A stretch of 62,000 nt of DNA from Prorocentrum cordatum. Taxonomy: Eukaryota > Sar > Dinophyceae > Prorocentrales > Prorocentraceae. Location: contig CAUYUJ010014323.1 in the NCBI GenBank assembly GCA_963575745.1, forward strand, positions 272,393-334,392. Direction: 5' to 3'. Below are positions 1 to 9,754 of this stretch, one piece after another (position 1 is the stretch's first letter; the number at the start of each line of letters is the position of its first letter). The position numbers and the translations under genes are program-made. Under the pieces are notes generated by a model. That model made no database searches, was not told where the DNA came from, and was given only the letters and a program-made list of their open reading frames with translations.

Positions 1-1000
1 CTCCCGAATCCGCCCTGCTGTTGGAGAACCTGGATCGACGCCTTCGCTTTTGGATTCGCATCGACGGCCTCGTCAGAGCGCGCCCACGGCAAGTCCCAGG
101 GGCACCTGGCCAAGCATCGCCTCGCATCGCCTCCTGGGCGGGCGCGGGGGTGGGGGTGGGGGGGGCGGGCGCCCAGGCCGCTCGGCCGTCGGACTTCGGA
201 TGCCCGCAGCACGCGGGCGCTTGCGTAGCCTCTCGAGTCTAATGCGCTCAGGCTGAGCTGGTCGCGTCTCGCCCTTGCCGCCCGACGCCCTCCCCGCGCC
301 CTCGTTTCTCGCCCAGCCCCCCCCCGCCCCCCCCCCCCCCGCCCCGCTCGAAGCCCCGGCGCGGCCCGCGGCTTAGCACTGAGCACTGATGGGACAAACG
401 CAACTTCGCGGCCAATGCCGCAAGCGCCTCGCAAAATTCAATCGGATAGCGTTCCGAAGATTTCATCGTTTTGCGCGAGCCGTTCGCGCAGACGCCGGCC
501 TTCCAACCCCCGGCAGCTTCAAGCGCCTGAGTTTGGGAACGCACGAAACCAACTGCTTTAATTTAGCGTTGCCGCTCCGCTGCCCGAAACAATTTATGGG
601 CCTCTGGAGAGCAGCCGGGCCCGCGAGAGGATCAGTCGTCATTAGCTCGATGCACTCGGCGGCTTGACTTCCGAATGCGCCTAAAAACGCGACAACTCGG
701 CGAGCCGATGCGATCTCAAAGGCCGCCTCCGCGGCGGGAACTCAGGATAACGAGCTGTTAAGAGGTGGCTCCGCGCACCGGAACACGCCGCGAGCAGACA
801 GGAATCCAGCGGCAAAGGCCCTGCGGGTGCTATAAAGAAAAACAGATACTGACTCAGGAAAGTTCACCCCGGCGCAGAAACTCAAGGCGCAAAGCCGGCA
901 TTGAGACAGAACCCTCGCGCGTCGACCATGCGTCGATCTTGCGTCGACCCTGCGATTCTATCCTTGCTGAGGCGACCCAGCGACTACCTTGCGTCTACTT
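1..1000. other. GC-rich stretch, no gene recognised
   Basis: I see no coding signal that holds one frame with ordinary amino-acid composition. A cytosine-rich tract with several C runs lies at about 317-345 and creates Gly/Pro-rich shadow ORFs on both strands. No RNA gene was recognised. Confidence 0.5.
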
Positions 1001-1009
1001 GCGCGAAGG

Positions 1010-1537
1010 TTTCATCTCGAGTTTGGAACCTAGCACCTGCTGGACAAGAGTGATGCGCAGTGGTTGGCCTGCACGACGTCCACGCGGCCCGGGTTGCCTT
1101 CGGAATCCCCCCTGGACCTCTGCGCGCGATGGCGGTGCATGTCGAGCCGAATGGAAAATCGAGGACTCACGTGACATGGGCTGCCCGCGACGAGGCTGGC
1201 GAAGAGGGAAATCGCGCACCGCAGCCCCTCGGCGGTGCACGCGTCTTGGGAGGGCCCCCCGCAACTTCTCAATCGAGTAGGAAGCCATGCCCCATGTCGA
1301 AGCACGCAGCGCAATAGTCTCTGATGCACCGCTGAAAACTTCCAGAAACAGAATGGCCCCGGGGATGGAAGGCAGATCGCGCCGCATGATGTCAATCGGC
1401 ACTCCGATCAGACAGGCGCTGCCCTCGGCCCGACGGACCGCCGACGGCGCCCCGCGGCGCCCAGTCTCCGACGCCGAACTGCGTGCCCAGCGCAGCGCCT
1501 CTTCGCGAGCTGGCATGTCGAATTCCCCGCTGGCCAC
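1010..1537 (-). pseudogene. Fragment with a methyltransferase-like FLEVFSG motif
   Basis: The minus frame from 1537 reads GAILFLEVFSGASETIAL, which resembles motif I (FxGxG-like, S-adenosylmethionine-binding loop) of C5-DNA-methyltransferase-like proteins. Near 1240 the sensible reading moves to another frame, which contains GLRCAISLFASLVAGSP and then GRVDVVQANHCASLL. From general knowledge, dinoflagellate transcripts carry a very abundant family in which an FLEVFSG-type motif is followed by such segments, often inside mobile elements. The frame change and lack of a clear start make this a broken fragment. The family assignment is from memory of the motif pattern, not from a search. Confidence 0.45.
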
Positions 1538-1539
1538 TG

Positions 1540-3110
1540 CGCGCGCCGCGCAAACTCATAAACAGCAGAGGGGGGCCAACATCAGCCGCGAACTCTCACG
1601 CGCGGTTGCCGTGGCTGATTCGAGAGCCACTTCGATATGCCAAGCAGTCTCTGCGGATCAATCATGAACAACACTAGGAACTCAAATGTGCGGCGGTGGG
1701 GGAAACGAGCAACATCCCGAATAATAATATTCAATGGTTCGTCCAGCCAGCAACTGTAGAGTTTAGGATTGCCTTGCGATAAACTCCTATAGAGAGGAGA
1801 GCGCGAGCCCTCGCGCCCAATCGCCATCCCGCTCAAGGCACCATGCTCTGGCTACCCGTTCCTGTGCCCATCCTCCCCCCTCGTCCTGCATCCAGTCTCC
1901 CCTGCCTTATCCCTCCTCCTTGTCTTTAGCCCCCGCGTCGGCTCGTTCAGACCTTCGGTCGCCTCGTCGGTCCAATGTCGGCTCGGGCCGCGCGGCCCCT
2001 CGGAGCCCTCCCGCGCGCGTGGTTTGCCTCTGCGCGGGGGCCAGATGGTCGACGCCCAGCGGAGCCACTTCGAACTCGGCCGCAGGACAGCGGGTTGGGG
2101 GGGCAGATGGAGAGGGGGGGGGGGGGCGGAAGAGGAGGCTACGAGAAACGAAAGCGGAATGGGAGAAGGTGGGGGGTGGGGAAGGGGGGGGGGGGGGGCG
2201 CGCGCGGCTGCCGCCCCGCGGATGGTGTCCTGCGCGCCAGGTGGCACGCGAGATGGCGTTTGGGCGCGAGTGCTATGCCTGCCAACTTACATGCTCGCAT
2301 ACGCACGTCAACCTGCTGCGTCAAGCGCAATTGCCCTGCCTCGCCCACAACTGCGGGCAACGTTCGCATTGTTCCCACTGGCCCCGCAACGGACTGGGGC
2401 GCGGCAGTCAAGTGGATGCCGAATACCCCGCCATACTTATGCTCCGCCTGCGAGGGAAACTCCAATGACGCTGCTGGCTCGGCAGCCTTGGTCGCCGAAG
2501 GACTGCCGCTGCGATCCGCGCGCTGCAGCCGTCTTGCCGCGCGCGCAGATTCAAGTGTCGCGAGGCGGCGGCTCGTCGAACAGCGCCGCTGGATGCCCCG
2601 CGCGGCGCGTTCTGGCCCGACGCTCAAGGCGAACCCGCCCGAAGCGACGAGGACGCCCGAGCAGGCCCCGTTCCCCGCGCGCCCAGACGGCGGACGCCGT
2701 CGGCGCTCGAAGCCGGCAAACGGTCGGGGAGGGGGGCGCAGGAGGGCCCCGGTCATGTTGGAAGTTGTTTGGGAGTTCTTCGCGCGCCCCTCTGCCCCCA
2801 CCCGCCCCGCCCCGCCGCCCCAGTGGCCCGCGCGCTGGAGAAACGCAAAAGTGGTGTGGGGGGGGGGGGGGGGGGGGGCAGAGGCAAGCGCCGTGGCCTT
2901 TTACGTGGTATATGTGCAAGGAAGGGGAGAGAGGCCGAGCGGCCGCGGGAGGCGCCGACGGATTGGGAAAGGAGGGAGAGGAGGAGGAGGAGGAGGAGGA
3001 GGAGGAGGAGGAGGAGCAGGGAGGGGACAGAAGAGACGCGATAGGAGCTCTCCGGCTGGGGCTGTCCACAGCACTGCAAACCCGCTCGCGGCCAATCGAT
3101 CCGATCCTAC
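1540..3110. other. GC-rich stretch with G runs and GGA repeat, no supported gene
   Basis: Several frames are open on both strands because of G-rich composition. G runs sit near 2100-2130, 2185-2200 and 2857-2878, and a GGA repeat at about 2979-3017. A Cys/His-rich plus frame near 2265-2400 (for example ECYACQLTCSHTHV) is the only hint of protein, and I could not confirm it. Confidence 0.45.
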
Positions 3111-3127
3111 TACCCTTTGTTTGTCGC

Positions 3128-3496
3128 GCAGCCGTTAGCTGCTCCCCCGAAGCCGACGGTCGCGGATCGGATCGCGCCCCTGGCTGGGGCCAAGACGACG
3201 ACGATGATGCACCAGATAATGCGGCCGTTAGCCGCCACTCCAGAGACGACGACGACGACGACGATCAGTCTTCACCGGCGCTTGTGGCCGTCAGCCACCC
3301 CCTTGGTGCAGCCGTCGGCAGCGCGATGGACATGGCGGTCGAACAGCAACCCCCCGGCGTGGGTCGCCGAATGCAGCCCCCTTCCCCAGTTATAGTGGCC
3401 GTTAGCCACCACCCAAGAGAAGAGGCGGCCCCGCCGATGCCAGACTCACCAGTGCTCGTGACCGTTAGCCACCACCCTGGTTGCGCCGTTGGCAAC
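3128..3496 (+). repeat. Series of short inverted repeats sharing a CGTTA loop
   Basis: Five 15-nt units have a 5-bp stem around a CGTTA or CGTCA loop. They are 3128-3142 (GCAGC/GCTGC), 3221-3235 (GCGGC/GCCGC), 3284-3298 (GTGGC/GCCAC), 3395-3409 (GTGGC/GCCAC) and 3458-3472 (GTGAC/GCCAC, one mismatch). A sixth inverted repeat, GTTGC/GCAAC with a different loop, lies at 3480-3496. Stem bases change in pairs while the loop stays nearly constant. The same stretch lies in an open plus frame with repeated V-A-V-S-H and M-D-M-A peptides and Asp runs, so protein repetition is the competing explanation. Confidence 0.6.
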
Positions 3497-3822
3497 GTGA
3501 TGGACATGGCGGACAACCAGCAATCCCCCGGCGAGGGCCGCCGTATTCGGGACAATGCGGCCGCCGCTGCATTCCATAGCATAGGGCCGCTGGGCTAGCC
3601 CGTCGTACTCGAGGCTGACGTTCCTGAGACCGCGCCGCTGAACGAGTTCGCTGCCGTCGACATCGCTCCTGCCGAGGTCGCTGGAGAGGCCGTGCCCATA
3701 GGAGCTGGAGAAGGCGTCGCCGCGCCCGCGCTGAGACCGCTCGGGGCCAGGGCGCCCGGCGGAAGCACCGTCTCGGTGCTGTCGACCGTCTCGGGCTCGG
3801 AGTCCTGCCCAGGGGCCTCGGC

Positions 3823-4395
3823 TCAGCGCCGAAGAAACTCCTCCAGTACCTTCTTGGCCCCTGGGAAGTTCTTCTTGGCGGCTCTGGCGGTGGTCGCCTG
3901 GAGGGCGAGTGGCGCCAACGCCGCAAGCCCGCGGCCGAGCATCTCCTGCCGGAGGCCCCGAGGAAAGGCATGGGCAGCCGGGAAAACGGGACTGCGTAGG
4001 CTGCCTAGAACTCGAGATTGAGCCCGAATGACGTGCGGAGACCACTAATTCAGACAGCCCTCTAGCACGGTGGCGGCCGCATGCCCCTCTTCCATCTGGA
4101 TGTTGCGCCTCAGCTTTCCCGGCTGATCCTGGGCCCGATGCCTGTTCGGAGCGCGCTAGCTGAGCCCGCGGCTTGCGAGGCCTCTTCCTGCCGGAGTCAT
4201 CGTCATCCGTCGTCTTCTGGTAGCTTGAATGCCCTCTGGAGTGATCGCGTCTTTGGAGTCCCATTTGTCATCAAGCGCCTTGAGTGGGGCCTCAGGGCCC
4301 TCGTGGGCATGAGCCCTAGGATGATGAGCTGATGGATGCACGACGAGATCGCCCCAATGTCTGACCTCACGGGGGGCAGAAGTCCCGTGCAAAAC
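3823..4395 (-). pseudogene. Coding remnants of unknown function, minus strand
   Basis: A minus frame ending at a TGA (3823-3825) reads RGLRQEMLGRGLAALAPLAL and continues through AARAAKKNFPGAKK-like sequence to KKVLEEFLRR, which looks like an amphipathic protein C-terminus. Upstream, another minus frame at about 4230-4330 reads LKALDDKWDSKDAITPEGIQ. The pieces are in different frames, so this is either a multi-exon gene or a decayed one. It lies downstream of the gag-protease fragment on the same strand and could be part of that element. No family was recognised. Confidence 0.4.
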
Positions 4396-4429
4396 AATCC
4401 GGCTTGAGGAAGTGGCGGCGCTTCAGCGC

Positions 4430-6110
4430 CTTCGGGGGCGCGCCGTATCCCGAGCTTAAAGGCCTGACGTGATATCTGCCATTCGACGCCCTGACCCCGG
4501 CCGAGTCAGGCGAATCGACTCGCCGAGATTGTCGGATTGCATGGCGCTCCGATGCAAGTCGATCACACAGGCCAAGAATCAAGAATATTCACGCTGATGA
4601 CGTGCGGCACGTTGCCCCGCGGCACCGCAATCTCCACGGTCTCCAGCGCTCCGCCAAGACGCAGTGGGTAGCAAATGACACTGATCACCTAGGCGGGGCC
4701 GCCCACTCCGCGGGCCGACTTGCTGGGTCACACTGACGCAAGAATCTCCACTTAGCTCGGACCGACCTCGGCCAATGCAATTGACTCTCGATCGATCGAC
4801 TCTCCGCCGACAAGACCGCCCGCTGCTCCCGGGCACACAAGATCCCGAGTGGCTCGGGAGTGCGAAAAACTGCCTTGCTCGACGTCTCTCCTTGGATGTC
4901 CTGCCAGGCTGCTAGATCCCGCGAGGCCTGATCGAACGAAAAGGAGCAGCCCTTGAACAAGTAGGCCGAGAGCTCCTGCCGATCTCCCTTCTCGGCAGCT
5001 CCTCGAGACCCAGCGCCGGGGCACTCACGCCCCAAGTGAGATGGCATATCCTACACTTGGCCACCCTCATGATCTGCTCTGGAGACAGGCGGCCTGGGCG
5101 GCCCCTGCCTCGGCCCCCTCTGCCTCCTCGGCCTCGGTCAGAACGGCCACGGCCTCCTCCTCCTCGGCCGCCTGGTGGTCGTGGCGGTCGAGACCCTGAG
5201 GATTGGCCGCCCTTCGCCCTGCCCCCGAAGTACTCGCGGCCCATCTTGGCTGCGCGCTTCAGGTCCTCGCGCTGCCTGCATGTCCTGGCGTTGGGCATCG
5301 CCTCGATCAGTGCCATCGCCTCGTCGATCTGGCCCTCGCACAGGTCCAGGTCCTCGATCTCGGCGAGGAGGGCAGCGGCATCACCCTGGTCGTAGTCGTC
5401 TGGGTCTTCGTCCTCGTCGTCGTAGTCGAGGTCGCCCCCCCCAGGCCCCCGAGCTCACCGACCTCCGACTGACCGAGACCAAGCGGAAAAAGGAGGGATG
5501 ACTGAGAAGCACCGGCGGCTGCGCTGTCATACGCTGGGCGCGGGCCGCAGTCCGCAGTGGACGACGTCGCCAACGCCGCGGACTTCGTCGTCGAGCCTCC
5601 CAGAAGGAGGCGCTCGATCCCTCCAGCATCCATCTGCCGTAGAGCCCAGGCCACGTTATGATAATCGAATCGCCCCTAGGTGAGCGCCCTGAGGGTCTGA
5701 ACGCCCCGCGGGGTGAGCCCAGCGCCCTCTTCTAGCAACGGGCCCGTCAGCTCGGGCGACTCCCAGAGGTCGCAGCCCTCCGCCTCGAGCAACTATGCCT
5801 CGCGGCGGCTGACGTGCTGAGTGAAACTCTCTCTCTTCTCTCTGGTGGCTTCGAAGAACGCCTTCCTGCCTGTCCGCTGGAAGTCGTCGCCCTCGCGCTC
5901 GCCCGCCGTCGCGCCCATCCCGGATGGGAATGGTGCCCTGCCACTCTTCGCTCGTCAGGTCGCGCTCGCTGAGATTCTCGAACGTGGCATGGGAGGTCCC
6001 CGCGAACTGTTTCATGGGCTTCTCTGAGCGACGCCATAGGAACGTCCGCATTGGTATTCCACCTTCTAACTGCTCTCCTCCTTTGGCGGTAGTGCGTCCA
6101 GCGTGGCCAT
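4430..6110 (-). pseudogene. Decayed copia-like retrotransposon gag-protease region
   Basis: Read on the minus strand, pieces follow the order of a Ty1/copia-type gag-protease. FENLSERDLTSEEW (about 5950-5990) is followed by GDDFQRTGRKAFFEATREK (about 5860-5915). After TAG codons at 5793-5795 and 5676-5678 the same frame runs on to NVAWALRQMDAGGIERLL. An acidic stretch then leads to CEGQIDEAMALIEAMPNAR (about 5290-5360), an RGG-rich linker, AKCRIC and then HLGRECPG; the last two resemble the halves of a CCHC zinc knuckle with spacing lost. Further down, VCPGAAGGLVGGES stands where a DTGA-type protease active site would be, and VIDLHRSAMQ resembles a protease C-terminal segment. Frameshifts, two TAGs and loss of the DTG show it is dead. 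No long terminal repeats or integrase were seen. Confidence 0.6.
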
Positions 6111-6329
6111 GGCGGCGGGGCGCTTAAGTCTCCTCGCGCAGCTCCGCCCGACCAGCCAGCGCCTGGCACCCCCCAACCGCCGCCGGTGCCCCGGCTCCAT
6201 GCTTGCCAGGGGCCAGCGTCCCAGGTCTTGCTGGGGCCCCAGACGTTTGGCTGCCAGCCGCGGCCAGATCCCGCGCTGGCAGTGGCGGTGGTTGGCGCGG
6301 GAGGGCGGGTGGAGGGGCGGGGGAGGCGG

Positions 6330-7640
6330 GGCGGCGGGGGCGGCGCGACGCTGAACTGAAGTTGTCGGGGCGGGGGGGGCGAGGTTCGGCGGCTGAGGTG
6401 GGTGGAAGGGTCGGGGGGGCGGGCCGGGGGGGGCGGTGCGACGCCGGCGCGCAGTTGTCGGCGCGGAGGGGGGCGGGGCGCGCTGGGCGGGGGGGGGTCG
6501 CGGCGGCGGGGCGGCGGGGGCGGTGCGACGCCGAGATTGGATGGTCGGGGCGGAGGGGGGCGGCGTGGAAACTGCGCTGGGCGGGGAGCGGTGCGACGCC
6601 GAACTAAACGGTCGGGGCGGAGGAGGTCGCGCTGGTGGCGGCGGCGGTTGGCGCGGGTGGGCGGGCCGAGGGGCGGGGGGGGCGGGGCGGCGGGGGCGCG
6701 ATGCCGGCGCGCAGATGTCGGGGCGCAGGGCGGTGGGGCGCAGAGGGCACTGGGCGGCCGGGGAGGAAGGGGGGTCGTCGGGGAGGGGCGGCGGGGGCGG
6801 TGCGGCGCCGAAATAAAATGGTCGGGGCGGACGGGGGGCGGGGCGCGCTGGGTGGGCGCGGGGAGGGAAAGGGTCGCGGGGGCAGGGCGGCTGGGGCGGT
6901 GCGACGCCAAAAAAAAATAACGCGGCGGAAGGGAGCAGGGCTGAAACGGCGCTGGGCGGGGTGCGGCGCGACGCCGAATGAAAATGGTCGGGCCGGAGGG
7001 GGTCGCGCTGGCGGCGGCGGCGGCAGCCGCGGCTGGCGCGGGCGGGCGGGCGAAGGGCGGGGGGGGCGGGCCGGGGGGGGGGCGGGGCGACGCCGAAGTA
7101 GCATTGTCGGTCGGAGGTGGGCGGGGCGCAGAGGGCGCTGGGCGGCCGGGGAGGGGGGGGGGCGTCGCGGGGGCGGGGCGGCGGGAGCGGTGCGACGCCG
7201 AGATGGAATAATCGGGGCGGAAAGGGGCGAGGTGCACTGGGCGGGCGGAGAGGGGGGCGGTCGCGGGGGCGGGGCGGCGGGGGCGGTGCGACGCCGAAAT
7301 GAAGTGATCGGAGCGGATGGGAGCAAGAAGAAACGGCGCCGGGGGTGGCGGTGCGACGCCGAATTCAAGCGGTCGGGGCGGAGGCGGCCGCGCTGCTGGC
7401 GGCGGCGGCCGGCACGGGAGGGGGGGGGGGGGGGGGGGCTGGGAGGGGGCGGGGGCGGCGGGGGCGGTGCGACGCCGAGATAAAGTAATTGGGGCAGAGG
7501 AGGTTGGGGTGGAGAGGGCGCTGGACGGGGGGCGGCGCCGCGCTGGTGGCGGCGGCGGTTGGTGCATGGGCGGCAGGGGCAGTGCGGCGCCGAAACCAAG
7601 CGGCTGGAGTCCTAGACACCCTGCGCAACAAGATAAAGAG
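6330..7640. repeat. Diverged G-rich repeat array (family shared with 50.8-52.9 kb)
   Basis: About 14 units are each marked by a core GCGACGCCGA followed by A/T-rich bases and GGTCGGGGCGG. Cores start near 6346, 6438, 6524, 6593, 6698, 6803, 6901, 6967, 7087, 7193, 7287, 7350, 7469 and 7581. Spacing is irregular, about 65-120 bp, and units are separated by G-rich sequence. The array ends at 7614-7635 with CTAGACACCCTGCGCAA. The same core and the same terminal phrase occur in the arrays at 50.8-52.9 kb. Long Arg/Pro- or Gly-rich ORFs across it are composition shadows. Confidence 0.75.
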
Positions 7641-7820
7641 CGCCGTCGGCAGAGGGGCCCGCTGGAGGGCCCGTGCCAGCGGTCAAGTCTGGCAAAAGTC
7701 GCCAGCGGTCGCGTCGTCGGCGCCGATGGCGGTCGCCCTCAGAATCCCAGCCCTTCGGGCGACAGGTGGCCTGGCGAAGGTCTCTGCGTTCCTCGTCCAC
7801 AGCCCCTGTCCCCTTCGCGG

Positions 7821-8002
7821 CCCCCCCCCCCCCCCCCCCTCTCCGCCCCCCCCCCCCCCTGAGTTTTGTTTGTTTGGAGGGGGAGGGGGGGGGGGGGGGG
7901 CGAGGTGTTGCGGGCTCCTTTTTGGGCCCCTGGGAAAGCCAATTTGCGACGCCCCTCGCGAGGATCGCGGCCTCCGACGCGGAGGGGGGGGGGGGGGGGG
8001 GG
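7821..8002. repeat. Poly(C)/poly(G) blocks able to fold back
   Basis: C runs at 7821-7839 and 7846-7859 are followed, after a T-rich spacer (GTTTTGTTTGTTTGG), by G runs to about 7901, and by a further 19-G run at 7984-8002. The C and G blocks are mutually complementary and could form a long hairpin, or G-quadruplex and i-motif structures. Lengths of such runs in the assembly may be unreliable. Confidence 0.7.
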
Positions 8003-8039
8003 AATCGATGACCCCCCCCTCCTTTTGACCGACCGCCTC

Positions 8040-8290
8040 CAAGATGGCCCCAAGAGGCCCTCCCGGGCCCGCGAGACGCCCCCGAGAGAGCTCCAAGAGC
8101 GCCCGAAGAACGCCCCAGGAGGCTCACAAGAGGCACCCGAGAGGCCCCCGAGCGACCGCAGAGAGCCCAATATGACCTCCAATACAGCTCGAGATAGCCC
8201 AAGCTGGCTCAAGATGGCCCCCCAGATGCTCCACGAGGCCCAGGGCCGCTCCAAGGCGGCTCAAGATGGCCACCAGGAGGTCGCCAAGAA
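8040..8290. repeat. Degenerate ~10-bp minisatellite (CAAGATGGCC-like)
   Basis: Short units such as CAAGATGGCCCC, CGAGAGGCCCC and CAAGGCGGCT recur about every 10-12 bp. The minus-strand shadow ORF shows the matching Ser/Trp/Leu/Gly pattern (ILSQLGLSRAVLEVILG). I regard it as a decayed minisatellite, not a gene. Confidence 0.6.
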
Positions 8291-8459
8291 GCCAACACCC
8301 TTTGACTATGACTATGCGCGTCTCTTCCTCTCTCCCCCCGTCGGCTCTCATGTGCGTCGTTTCTGGATGGGCTGGTGGGGATGCGCGAAACGTTGAAATT
8401 TTCATCAAAATAGCCGTGCTCGGACTCCGCGACGCCGCCGGCGGCTGTCGCGTCGACCC

Positions 8460-8621
8460 CGAGAGCAGCTCGCCCCCCTCGCCAGGATGGTCAGGGAAAG
8501 CAAGCTCAGTGAAGAGAGCTGGGTCGCCCAGACAAGCAACGGCGGCTTCTTCGCCGAATTTGCATTCGTACTCCGAGACGTTCACGATGTCGTCCCCGAT
8601 CATCGGGACACGCGTCGCCAA
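8460..8621 (-). pseudogene. Coding fragment of unknown function
   Basis: The minus frame contains MIGDDIVNVSEYECKFGEEA and then GDPALFTELAFPDHP, with balanced protein-like composition. It is open for about 150 codons from 8621, but the lower-coordinate part runs into the 10-bp minisatellite. It may be an exon or the tail of a retroelement; no family was recognised. Confidence 0.4.
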
Positions 8622-8639
8622 TCTGAGCGGGTATGAGCT

Positions 8640-9750
8640 CGCGCGGTCGGGCGCCGAATCGAAGCTGGCCGCAGCTGGGCCTCTCTCACCGCCTGCGCCA
8701 GCGATGTCCGCATCAGTGGGCGACGGGAAGAGGGCTTCTTCGCCGGGGCGAAGCCGCCCGCCCAGGGGGGGGGGGAGGCATTCGCGGCAGAGCTCAAGGC
8801 GGGCTCGGCCTCGAAGAGGTCATCCCCATGATTTTACGCCAGGCAGATTTTCGGCAAAGGAAGAGGCGGGGGGTGGGCGGCCACCTCGGCGAGGAAGTCG
8901 ACGCACTCATCCGGGGCCATCCTGCTCGCGTCGGGACGCCAGTCCCTCAGCCATAAGCTTTCTCTCGCGCGCGCGCGCACGAGCGGCGGCTCGTCGCTGG
9001 CGCCCGCAACTAGACCACGCGCGGGCAAGATGTTGCGGAAGGCACTGGAGTCGCAACGGGTCGCTTCGCAAATCTCCAAGGCAGCGCGGCGTCGCGCGAA
9101 AACTCTTCCCGCGTAGCTGCCGAGACTCGCACCGAAGAGCGCCCCCTTCGTAGTCGACGCACCAGAAGAGCTAGTCTCTGCAATCGCCGCGCCGGTTGTC
9201 GACGAAGTGGATGCCGATCAGAACTTCAACTTCTGATCGGCAGCTCTGTCGATCCTCGCACGGCGGCCGTCCGCGCAAGGCAATGTCTGGCGTGGATGGC
9301 CGTCGCGTGAGGATCGCGCGGGCCCTGTCGATGCTCCAGCAGCGCCCCGACGCCGCGCGGTTGCGCGTGGCGGCCTCGCGCTCGGAGTCTGACAACGCGG
9401 GGGCCACGACGGCCGAATGCCGAGGGCAGCAGGGGTAGCCAGCGGAGCCAGCGACGGCTGGCGGGGCAACAGCCCCAGAGGGGCGACCACCACTGGCGGG
9501 GCCGTCGGCGTCTCTTTGCGCGCCGGCGCTCGGAGCGGCGCGAACGGGAGGTCGCGGGCGAACAGCGCGCGTGGCACATGGGCTCCCCAGCGGGCGATGA
9601 TGCGTCGTTGGAAGGGCCGCGGCATCTAACGTCGACGCAGTGAAAGAGCTGGGCGAAGAAGGAGACGAAGCCGAGGCTCGCGGGGGCGCGGGCGGGAGGT
9701 CAGGCGCAGCGCCAGCCCATTGTTCTAAAACGCCCGCGCAACCAGGGTCG
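8640..9750. other. No gene recognised
   Basis: Open frames on both strands are Arg/Ser/Pro-rich and show no recognisable motif. Part may be the 3' end of the decayed non-LTR element that starts at about 9755. Confidence 0.4.
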
Positions 9751-9754
9751 TCGA

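Noticed and set aside
1852-3138. Overlapping long ORFs on both strands
   Set aside because: Stop-poor GC-rich sequence with Gly/Pro/Arg runs; no conserved motif seen.
5747-7567. 606-codon minus ORF
   Set aside because: Mostly Pro/Arg/Ala from the G-rich repeat array; only its far end overlaps the gag-protease remnant, in a frame that is not the coding one.
8200-8265. GGCTCAAGATGG words as DinoSL fragments
   Set aside because: They are units of the ~10-bp minisatellite and lack the CCGTAGCCATTTT part.
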